Shown here: piece after piece, positions 1 to 5,232 of the stretch | How the letters are laid out: each line of letters begins with the position of its first letter | How positions within the stretch are numbered: the first letter of the stretch is position 1 | DNA from: Desulfobacteraceae bacterium | GTDB taxonomy: Bacteria; Desulfobacterota; DSM-4660; Desulfatiglandales; HGW-15 | Assembly: GCA_003819975.1 (NCBI GenBank) | Contig: RPPU01000283.1 | Span: forward strand, 1 to 6,252 | Direction of reading: 5' to 3' | Length of the DNA: 6,252 nt | The notes under the pieces: generated by a model | What the model was told of the DNA's origin: nothing | Databases searched by the model: none | The model's input: the letters and a program-made list of their open reading frames with translations, nothing else | Made by a program: the position numbers and the translations under genes

Positions 1-343
1 GGATGGCTTTTTCATAAAATTCTGCTTCAAGCTCAAAATGGCCTTGCCGGCCGTACGCATAACCCAGATGGTATAAAGCCAATCCATTGGCGGGATGATT
101 TTGAAGAAAAGAAATATGGCGTTCGATGCCGGCGTCCAAATCCCCTGCTTTGACCTGTTTATCAGCCTCGGGATCGCAAACCCATTCCGTAATCGCCAGT
201 ACCGGTTTTAAAGGCTGAACGGTTTGCGCGCATCCCCAAAAGCACCAGAAAATCATCAGCAAGCATGAGATCCCGGTCAAAGGCCATCCTGTATATTTTA
301 ATGAATAATGTCTAACGGATTTGGATGATTTGGCATCTGACAT
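1..343 (-). CDS. TPR-containing lipoprotein, N-terminal part (runs off the left edge)
   Basis: The minus strand is open from an ATG at 343 to the window edge, giving 114 residues. Two codons upstream of the ATG is an in-frame TAA, and a GGGGA Shine-Dalgarno-like stretch lies 6 nt before it, so the start is well fixed. A basic N-region (residues 1-20) is followed by a hydrophobic stretch (about 22-36) ending in F-W-G-C with Cys38, a plausible but non-canonical lipobox. This suggests a signal-peptidase-II-processed lipoprotein outside the cytoplasmic membrane. Residues 86-114 match the TPR consensus with correct spacing (G94, Y97, G101, A107, A113). Family knowledge says TPRs mediate protein-protein contacts; the partner is unknown. 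It is transcribed divergently from the LUD gene. The C-terminus and number of repeats cannot be seen. The gene is real with good confidence; its function is unassigned. Confidence 0.8.
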   Translation of the reverse strand, partial: MSDAKSSKSVRHYSLKYTGWPLTGISCLLMIFWCFWGCAQTVQPLKPVLAITEWVCDPEADKQVKAGDLDAGIERHISFLQNHPANGLALYHLGYAYGRQGHFELEAEFYEKAI

Positions 344-367
344 ATGTTATCCCCAAAACAATTCCGG

Positions 368-393
368 ATCTCATTTTATTATGAGATTTTTTT
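368..393 (+). other. AT-rich hairpin followed by a T-run, upstream of the lipoprotein gene
   Basis: The arms ATCTCAT (368-374) and ATGAGAT (381-387) are perfectly complementary around a 6-nt loop, and six T follow on the plus strand (388-393). In shape this is a weak intrinsic terminator for plus-strand transcription, although no plus-strand gene precedes it. It could stop antisense transcription leaving the lipoprotein gene. Read on the minus strand, the same stem lies in the presumed 5' leader, about 25 nt upstream of the lipoprotein start. The stem is only 7 bp and AT-rich, so a role is uncertain. Confidence 0.35.
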
Positions 394-419
394 GTTCCCA
401 TATTTAGCGGAAAAAAACC

Positions 420-425
420 ATCATA
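420..425 (-). promoter_or_regulatory. Weak candidate -10 box for the lipoprotein gene
   Basis: On the minus strand the hexamer TATGAT matches the sigma-70 -10 consensus at five of six positions and would give a leader of roughly 70 nt. The hexamer 17 nt upstream of it (TTAAAT) matches the -35 consensus poorly. This is offered only as the best candidate in the divergent spacer. Confidence 0.2.
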
Positions 426-481
426 ATTTATCCAAATCGGCTATTTAAAGCAAGGGCTTTCCTTTTTTTGTTATCTTGAGC

Positions 482-510
482 TTGAATTTTCCTTCCAAAG
501 CTTCTATTAT
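482..510 (+). promoter_or_regulatory. Predicted sigma-70 promoter for the LUD gene
   Basis: A -35 TTGAAT (482-487) and a -10 TATTAT (505-510) are separated by exactly 17 nt. They match consensus at four and five of six positions. Transcription would start near 517, leaving a leader of about 100 nt before the LUD start codon. This is the best promoter-like arrangement seen in the window and is placed sensibly for the plus-strand cluster. It remains a pattern match. Confidence 0.5.
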
Positions 511-532
511 CGACTTACCATCATCCGGACTT

Positions 533-554
533 ATTCCGGCGACCTTGCCGGAAT
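533..554 (+). other. Perfect 8-bp hairpin in the LUD 5' leader
   Basis: ATTCCGGC (533-540) and GCCGGAAT (547-554) are exact reverse complements around a 6-nt loop (GACCTT). The hairpin lies between the predicted promoter and the ribosome binding site. A TTTT stretch follows a few bases later (559-562), too short and too far away for a convincing terminator. It may be a leader structure, an mRNA-stability element or a protein-binding palindrome. No known riboswitch class is recognised. Confidence 0.4.
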
Positions 555-605
555 TCATGTTTTGTAGATCCTATCGAAAAAACATTTAGAGTCTAAAAAT
601 CTAAA

Positions 606-611
606 AAGGAG
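606..611 (+). promoter_or_regulatory. Strong ribosome binding site of the LUD gene
   Basis: AAGGAG lies 6 nt before the ATG at 618. It is the strongest Shine-Dalgarno match of the plus-strand genes and fixes the LUD start codon. Confidence 0.75.
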
Positions 612-617
612 CGAACC

Positions 618-1271
618 ATGGACAAACCTCTGCAACATTATTGGCAAATCCGTTTGAACAGCGTCAAGGAGGCCTTGGAGGCCAATCATTTCGAGGCCTT
701 TGTGGTCGATTCGGCCTTGGCTGCCAAAGATCTGGTCCTGCAGGATATCCTCCCCAAAATGGGCGCAAAAAAGCTTTCTTGGGGCGGGTCCATGACTTTT
801 CGCGCCACCGGCTTGTATGATGCCCTGGTCAAGGATAGCCAATACCAAGTCTTGGATACTTATGACTCCAAGCTCAGCCGTGAAGAGGTCATTGAACGCC
901 GCCGTCAAGCGCTCATGACCGATCTTTTCATAACCGGTACCAATGCCGTCACTGAAGACGGAATGCTTGTAAACCTGGATATGATTGGAAATCGCGTCGC
1001 AGCCATCACCTTTGGTCCGCAATTCGTGGTCATCTTGGTCGGCCGCAATAAGATTGTACCCGATTTGGAAGAGGCCATATCCCGCGTCAAAAACATCGCT
1101 GCTCCGGCTAATGCCATCCGTTTGGACAAAAAAACCCCTTGCGTTAAAACCTCCTATTGTGAAGATTGCAAAACCCCGGAACGCATTTGCAATGTTTGGA
1201 CCATTACGGAAAAGGCCTATCCCAAAGGCCGGATCAAAGTAGTCCTGATCAATGAGGATTTGGGGTTATAA
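618..1271 (+). CDS. LUD-domain protein (LutC/YkgG-related, DUF162), four-cysteine C-terminus
   Basis: The 217-residue product has the hallmarks of the short stand-alone LUD family often labelled 'lactate utilization protein'. These are a W-G-G-S segment near residues 55-58, the block T-G-T-N-A-V-T-E-D-G (106-115) followed by N-L-D-x-x-G-N-R-V-A-A (119-129), then F-G-P (132-134) and a V-G-R-N-K-I-V strand. The C-terminal part has C175-x5-C181-x2-C184-x6-C191, a cysteine set recalled as typical of this subfamily and a possible metal or FeS site. No signal peptide or membrane segment is seen, so it is cytoplasmic. LutC proteins act in lactate oxidation with the iron-sulfur proteins LutA and LutB, but those genes are absent here. 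The true role in this cluster is therefore open. It lies 220 nt upstream of the molybdoenzyme gene on the same strand. Family confidence is high; the specific function is unknown. Confidence 0.88.
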   Translation: MDKPLQHYWQIRLNSVKEALEANHFEAFVVDSALAAKDLVLQDILPKMGAKKLSWGGSMTFRATGLYDALVKDSQYQVLDTYDSKLSREEVIERRRQALMTDLFITGTNAVTEDGMLVNLDMIGNRVAAITFGPQFVVILVGRNKIVPDLEEAISRVKNIAAPANAIRLDKKTPCVKTSYCEDCKTPERICNVWTITEKAYPKGRIKVVLINEDLGL

Positions 1272-1273
1272 AG

Positions 1274-1433
1274 AAAGTGCCTAAAGTGTAAAGTGAGCTA
1301 AAGTGCCTAAAGTTAAGGAATTGAATCTGTATAAATAAAGCAAACGATTCGATATATGTAAAATCTCAAAATGTCCGCCGAAGGCGATCGACAACTTTAG
1401 TGCATTTTAGGCACTTTAAACTTTAGACACTTT
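1274..1433. repeat. Imperfect long inverted repeat built of AAAGTGCCTAAAGT-like units
   Basis: The left arm (1274-1314) and right arm (1393-1433) are about 41 bp each and mostly complementary, with a few mismatches and single-base shifts; the central part is 78 nt. The left arm itself holds two direct copies of a 14-mer, AAAGTGCCTAAAGT, at 1274-1287 and 1300-1313. The element fills nearly the whole gap between the LUD and molybdoenzyme genes and has no ORF. No target-site duplication was evident at its borders. It resembles a dispersed MITE-like or REP-like repeat. On RNA it could form a long hairpin between the two genes and affect their relative expression. Confidence 0.7.
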
Positions 1434-1491
1434 ATCAGGTTAACCAAAAATCTTGGCCCATTATTACAAACCGGCCAAAAGAGAACCCAAC

Positions 1492-3588
1492 ATGCAAGTC
1501 TACACCACCGCCTGTCCGCGCAATTGTTACAGCACCTGCAGTCTAAAAGTGTCTGTAGATGACGGCGGTCGCATCTGCCGCATTGAAGCCAATGCGGCCA
1601 ATAAAGCCACGCCCAAAGGACCTTGCCTGCGCGGCTTAAGCTACATTGAGCGCGAGTATTCCAACGACCGCATTGTGACCCCCTTGAAACGAAAAAAATC
1701 GGGTTCGGGTTTTGAAACCATTTCCTGGGACGAAGCCCTGGATACGATCGCTGAAAAGATAAAACATTTCAAAGAAGTGTACGGCCCTCAAAGTGTACTC
1801 TATTATTTTGCCAGCGGCACCAAAGGCCTGCTCAACGCGGTCGGCAGCGAGTTCTGGCGGCTTTACGGCGGATATACCGCCACCTATGGCGACCTCTGCT
1901 GGCCGGCCGGCCTGGAAGCGACCCGCCTGACTCTGGGCGAAAACAAACACAATGCACCCTGGGACATTGAGAACAGCCGGTTGATCATCTTATGGGGCAA
2001 AAATCCGGCCGAGACCAATGTGCAGCAAATGCGTTCCATCGATAAAGCGGTTGAAAAAGGCGCCAAACTGATCGTTGTAGACCCGCGCCGCACCCTCTCG
2101 GCCGATCGCTCCGAACTATTGATCCAGCCCCGACCCGGAACCGATGGTGCTTTGGCTTTGGGCATCGGCCATCTTTTGATTCGGAATAATGCCGTAGACC
2201 GCGCTTTTATCGAAAAAAATGTGCAAGGTTTTGCCGAATATCAAACGTTGGTAGCCGATTATTCTCCGGAGAAAGTGACCGCGATTACGGATGTGCCCGA
2301 AGTTTATCTGTATAAAATGGCGGAGTGGATTGCCGCCTACAAACCGGTCTCTATTTGCGCCGGTTTCGGCATGCAACGCTACACCAACAGCGGCCAGAGC
2401 CTGCGCGCCATGATTGCTTTAATCGCCATCACCGGCAATATCGGCCGGCCCGGCGCCGGATGGATTTACGCCAACCTGCAAAGCGCCATTTTCAGCAAGA
2501 TCATGGATCCGATCGCTTTTTATCCGCCTGAAAAACCGGACGGCATTGCCCGGATATCCATTTCCACGGCCCGCTTGGGCCTGGATATGCTGGCTCAAAA
2601 AGATCCGCCGCTCAAAATGATCTGGGTCGAACGCGGCAATCCTGTGACGCAAAACCCAGATACCCACACGGTTCTGAAAGCGTTCCGTTCCCTGGAATTC
2701 CGGGTGGTGGTGGATCAATTCCTGACCGATACGGTCCGGGAAGCGGATATCGTGTTGCCGGCCAAGACCTTGTTCGAACAATCCGATGTGATCGGCGCTT
2801 ATTGGCACCCCTATATTCAATTAAAGCAAAAAATAGTGGAACCCCTGGGCCAGGTCAAGCCGGAATCCGAGATCTATTGGCTTCTGGCTAAGCGCCTGGG
2901 TTTTTCCGAACAAGACCTTGCGGATAAAATTCCGGGTCCTGCGGATGCGGCTGTAGAGGCTTTTCTTGAAAAAAAATTATTGCCTTTCCCGGAACTCTCC
3001 TTGGACCTCCTACGCCAGGGGCCTCTGCTCGCGCCCGGTACCCAGGAAACGGCTTTCAGCGATCTGCTCTTCAAAACTCCTTCCGGAAAAATAGAACTCT
3101 ATTCCGCGGAAGCGGCCCAACGCTGGGGTCTCGATCCTCTGCCGGCTTTTTGCGAACCCCGGGAATCGGCTCGTTCCGTGTCCGGACCGAACCCAAAATA
3201 TCCCGTTTATTCTATGACCCCCAATACCAAGAACCGCACCCATTCCCAGTTCAATAATTTAAAGCTAACCCGCCAATTCAGCCCCAAGCCGTTTTTGGAT
3301 CTAAACCCGGAAGACGCCCTGAAGCGGGGTATTCAAGCCGGTGACCCGGTCAAGGTTTTCAATGATCGCGGCAGTTTGGAAGTGGAGGCCCGTATCGATT
3401 TCAGTATGAAAAGCGGAACCGTCTGCATGACCAATGGCTGGTGGATTACCGACGGCGGCACGGTCAACTTTCTCTCCTTGGGACGCGAGACCGACATGGG
3501 TCATGGCGCGGCTTTTCATGACAATCTGGTGGAAGTAGTGAAAGCGGAAGATGTGATGCACCACAAAGACGCGAAGTCACAAAGTTAA
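1492..3588 (+). CDS. Molybdopterin oxidoreductase catalytic subunit (DMSO reductase family, DmsA-like, substrate unknown)
   Basis: From the ATG at 1492 the product has 698 residues, close to the family's usual length. It begins with a [4Fe-4S] motif, C8-x3-C12-x3-C16-x28-C45, followed by L-R-G as in DmsA. Further landmarks are the G-G-Y-x-x-x-Y-G-D-L-C-W segment with Cys136, E-R-G-N-P (380-384), A-D-I-V-L-P-A (418-424), and the C-terminal dinucleotide-binding domain with P-N-T-K-N-R-T-H-S-Q (577-586) and N-D-R-G. Aligned by eye with E. coli DmsA, Cys136 sits at the Mo-ligand serine, so a cysteine ligand is predicted. No twin-arginine signal precedes the first cysteine, so a cytoplasmic location is likely. 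An in-frame TTG at 1453 would add 13 residues; the ATG is preferred because it has an AGAGA about 7 nt upstream and starts right at the family N-terminus. The last nine residues (690-698) are encoded by an inverted repeat. The FeS/anchor gene follows after 53 nt, so the two very likely form one complex. Confidence 0.9.
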   Translation: MQVYTTACPRNCYSTCSLKVSVDDGGRICRIEANAANKATPKGPCLRGLSYIEREYSNDRIVTPLKRKKSGSGFETISWDEALDTIAEKIKHFKEVYGPQSVLYYFASGTKGLLNAVGSEFWRLYGGYTATYGDLCWPAGLEATRLTLGENKHNAPWDIENSRLIILWGKNPAETNVQQMRSIDKAVEKGAKLIVVDPRRTLSADRSELLIQPRPGTDGALALGIGHLLIRNNAVDRAFIEKNVQGFAEYQTLVADYSPEKVTAITDVPEVYLYKMAEWIAAYKPVSICAGFGMQRYTNSGQSLRAMIALIAITGNIGRPGAGWIYANLQSAIFSKIMDPIAFYPPEKPDGIARISISTARLGLDMLAQKDPPLKMIWVERGNPVTQNPDTHTVLKAFRSLEFRVVVDQFLTDTVREADIVLPAKTLFEQSDVIGAYWHPYIQLKQKIVEPLGQVKPESEIYWLLAKRLGFSEQDLADKIPGPADAAVEAFLEKKLLPFPELSLDLLRQGPLLAPGTQETAFSDLLFKTPSGKIELYSAEAAQRWGLDPLPAFCEPRESARSVSGPNPKYPVYSMTPNTKNRTHSQFNNLKLTRQFSPKPFLDLNPEDALKRGIQAGDPVKVFNDRGSLEVEARIDFSMKSGTVCMTNGWWITDGGTVNFLSLGRETDMGHGAAFHDNLVEVVKAEDVMHHKDAKSQS

Positions 3589-3619
3589 AAACAGCTTTGA
3601 GTCTTGGTGTCTTGGTGGT
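3560..3619. repeat. 25-bp-arm inverted repeat overlapping the molybdoenzyme stop codon
   Basis: The left arm (3560-3584) and right arm (3595-3619) match at 20 of 25 positions as reverse complements, around a 10-nt loop that contains the stop codon. The arms are made of AAAG/CAAAG-type units with an ACCAC end, like the small dispersed repeats seen in many environmental bacterial genomes. The left arm supplies the final nine codons of the molybdoenzyme; the right arm lies in the 53-nt gap before the FeS/anchor start. As RNA it would make a strong hairpin between the two cistrons. No T-run follows, so it is not an obvious terminator. Confidence 0.75.
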
Positions 3620-3641
3620 AAAATCTTATTCGGAATATTGT

Positions 3642-5045
3642 ATGCCTAAAGCCTTTTTTTTCGATTTAAATCGTTGCACCGGTTGCGGGGCCTGCATCAT
3701 TGCCTGCACAATCGAAAACAGCCGGCGCCAAACCTTGAACTGGCGTCAGGTTTATACTTTTAATGAATCCCATTTGCCGGCTGTGCCTTTATTCAACCTC
3801 TCCCTGGGTTGCAATCATTGCGCGACTCCGGCTTGCGTGCGCGCTTGCCCGGCTCTGGCTATCGGCAAAGACCCAAATACGGGTGCCGTGATCATCAACC
3901 CCAAGCACTGTTTGGGCTGTAAATACTGCACCTGGGCCTGTCCTTATGATGCGCCCCGTTTCAATCCCGCTATGGGCGTAAGCGAAAAATGCGACTTCTG
4001 CCACGAACGGCTGAAAAATGAAGAAGTCCCGGCGTGTGTTTCCATTTGTCCGACCCATGCCCTGCAATTGGGGGACCGGGATGAAATAACAGCCAACCCG
4101 GTCATCCCCGGCTTTACCGAAGCCGGGTTGCAGCCGGCTATCCGTTTTAAACCATTGCGGTCTGCGCAAGGTTTTCCCGAATGTTCAAGCCCATCGGCAT
4201 TGGAAGCGATCAGCCGGCTTTTTGAGTCTTCCCAACGCCTGCCGCCGCCCAAGATAACCCTAAAATCCGAATGGGCCCTGCTGATCTTTACTTCCCTGGC
4301 CTTTTGTCTGGTCGCGTTCCTGACGGCGTCGCTGGCCAGCCCTTTGCGCATCAATCCTTATCTCTTTATCGGCACCGGAGCATTTGCCATGGGACTCAGC
4401 ACTATTCATTTAGGCCGGAAATCCCGGGCCTATCGGGCCATTTTCAATTTAAAAAGTTCCTGGCTCAGCCGGGAAATCTTCCTCTTTTCGGCTTTCCTGG
4501 GTTTAGCCTTTCTTTATCTTTTCTTCTTTCCTGCATCTATTTGGCTCGGCTGGATAACCGGCTTAACGGGATTCTTGGCTCTGTTTGCCATTGACCGCAT
4601 TTATCAGGTCGCCATGAAGATCCCGCCTTTGAATTTTCACAGCGCCCACACTCTTTTTGACGGCTTATATCTGACCGGCGCCTTGATAGGCGATTGGCTT
4701 TTATTTGCTCTGTTCGGTTTGATTAAACTTGGACTCTATCTTTATCGCAAATATTATTTCAGGAGCATTCATCGAAAAACGCGACCGGTCAGCAGCTTTT
4801 TAAGACTCTTGTTCGGGTTTATCATACCCGGCACTCTTTTTATTGCCCGGCCTGATCTGGTCCCGGCCGACCTGAGCGAAACCGGTCTCTACGGATTTTT
4901 TATCGCCAGTCTCTTATTGGGCGAATGGATCGACCGCACTGAATTTTACGATGAATTGGAAATCGTGACCCCCCGCAAACAAATGCTGATCGATCTGGAA
5001 CGTTGCTTTAAAGAAAAAAATAAAGACACGTGTGCCACACAATAA
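3642..5045 (+). CDS. Fused DmsB-type 4x[4Fe-4S] ferredoxin and DmsC-type membrane anchor
   Basis: The 467-residue product joins two normally separate subunits. Residues 1-145 hold sixteen cysteines in four groups: C12/15/18/22, C57/60/65/69, C90/93/96/100 and C117/120/132/136. This is the DmsB-type layout for four [4Fe-4S] clusters. A linker (about 146-208) leads into a hydrophobic domain with segments near 211-232, 238-257, 278-297, 299-317, 337-368 (one long or two), 387-402 and 413-431, that is about seven or eight helices. DmsC-family signatures are visible: H-L-G-R-K-S-R-A-Y-R (256-265), S-W-L-S-R-E-I (273-279) and E-W-I-D-R-T-E-F-Y-D-E-L (428-439). The expected role is electron transfer between membrane quinone and the molybdenum subunit encoded just upstream. 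The ATG at 3642 is chosen because M-P-K-A-F-F-F-D begins directly before cluster I and a CGGAA stands about 7 nt upstream. The in-frame TTG at 3597 lies inside the inverted repeat and would add 15 unrelated residues. Confidence 0.9.
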   Translation: MPKAFFFDLNRCTGCGACIIACTIENSRRQTLNWRQVYTFNESHLPAVPLFNLSLGCNHCATPACVRACPALAIGKDPNTGAVIINPKHCLGCKYCTWACPYDAPRFNPAMGVSEKCDFCHERLKNEEVPACVSICPTHALQLGDRDEITANPVIPGFTEAGLQPAIRFKPLRSAQGFPECSSPSALEAISRLFESSQRLPPPKITLKSEWALLIFTSLAFCLVAFLTASLASPLRINPYLFIGTGAFAMGLSTIHLGRKSRAYRAIFNLKSSWLSREIFLFSAFLGLAFLYLFFFPASIWLGWITGLTGFLALFAIDRIYQVAMKIPPLNFHSAHTLFDGLYLTGALIGDWLLFALFGLIKLGLYLYRKYYFRSIHRKTRPVSSFLRLLFGFIIPGTLFIARPDLVPADLSETGLYGFFIASLLLGEWIDRTEFYDELEIVTPRKQMLIDLERCFKEKNKDTCATQ

Positions 5046-5061
5046 TGCCTGTTCATAAAAA

Positions 5062-5084
5062 ATTGATTATATAGGTAAATCAAT
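5062..5084 (+). other. Weak AT-rich hairpin after the operon
   Basis: ATTGATT (5062-5068) and AATCAAT (5078-5084) are perfect reverse complements around a 9-nt loop, 17 nt after the stop codon of the FeS/anchor gene. The stem is AT-rich and has no T-run after it. A 3'-end role is possible, but a terminator call is weak. Confidence 0.25.
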
Positions 5085-5117
5085 ACATATTCTTCCGGAA
5101 TACCTATTTCGATCCGG

Positions 5118-5145
5118 GTAGGGGCGACCGGCCGGTCGCCCCTAC
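5118..5145. repeat. Perfect 28-bp GC-rich palindrome between convergent genes
   Basis: GTAGGGGCGACCGG (5118-5131) is followed immediately by its exact reverse complement (5132-5145). It lies in the spacer between the convergent operon and kinase gene. GTAGGGGCGACC-type palindromes are recalled as common dispersed repeats in many bacterial genomes. Being symmetrical, it would fold in transcripts from both sides and could slow polymerase or protect 3' ends. No T-run follows on either strand, so it is not a standard intrinsic terminator. Confidence 0.75.
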
Positions 5146-5205
5146 ATACAAGGTACCCCTGCCTTTGACGGAATGGATCTTAGAAACAACAGCTTGCGGA
5201 TTGTC

Positions 5206-5232
5206 AAAAAAATAAAATCGCCGTCTAAGGCG
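5206..5232 (-). terminator. Possible intrinsic terminator of the histidine kinase gene
   Basis: On the minus strand a short stem, CGCC / GGCG with a 6-nt loop (5219-5232), is followed by a T-rich tail (5206-5218). The kinase stop codon lies in the loop. The 4-bp stem is short, so efficiency would be modest, but the position and the T-tract fit a gene end. Confidence 0.4.

Noticed and set aside
555..1022. 155-codon open frame on the minus strand opposite the LUD gene
   Set aside because: It is antisense to a well-recognised LUD gene, has no family resemblance, and is explained by that gene's codon pattern.
1321..1364. Possible promoter for the molybdoenzyme gene (TTGAAT near 1321, TAAAAT near 1359)
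   Set aside because: No -35/-10 pair with 16-18 nt spacing was found; the boxes present are wrongly spaced.
1274..1433. CRISPR array suggested by repeated AAAGTG units
   Set aside because: The units are short, unevenly spaced and arranged as inverted arms; there are no regular spacers and no cas genes.
1453..1491. TTG start at 1453 for the molybdoenzyme gene, adding 13 residues
   Set aside because: The added residues carry no Tat motif or family similarity, and only a weak AGG stands upstream. The ATG at 1492 begins right before the conserved first cysteine.
3597..3641. TTG start at 3597 for the FeS/anchor gene, adding 15 residues
   Set aside because: This start lies inside the inverted repeat and the extension is repeat-derived. 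The ATG at 3642 matches the DmsB-type N-terminus.
3789..4354. Overlapping minus-strand frames of 126 and 136 codons opposite the ferredoxin domain
   Set aside because: They are shadows of the sixteen-cysteine domain on the plus strand, with no recognisable domains.
1492..5045. Assignment of the operon as a true DMSO reductase (dmsABC)
   Set aside because: The Cys at the Mo-ligand position and the missing Tat signal argue against it, so no gene symbols were given.
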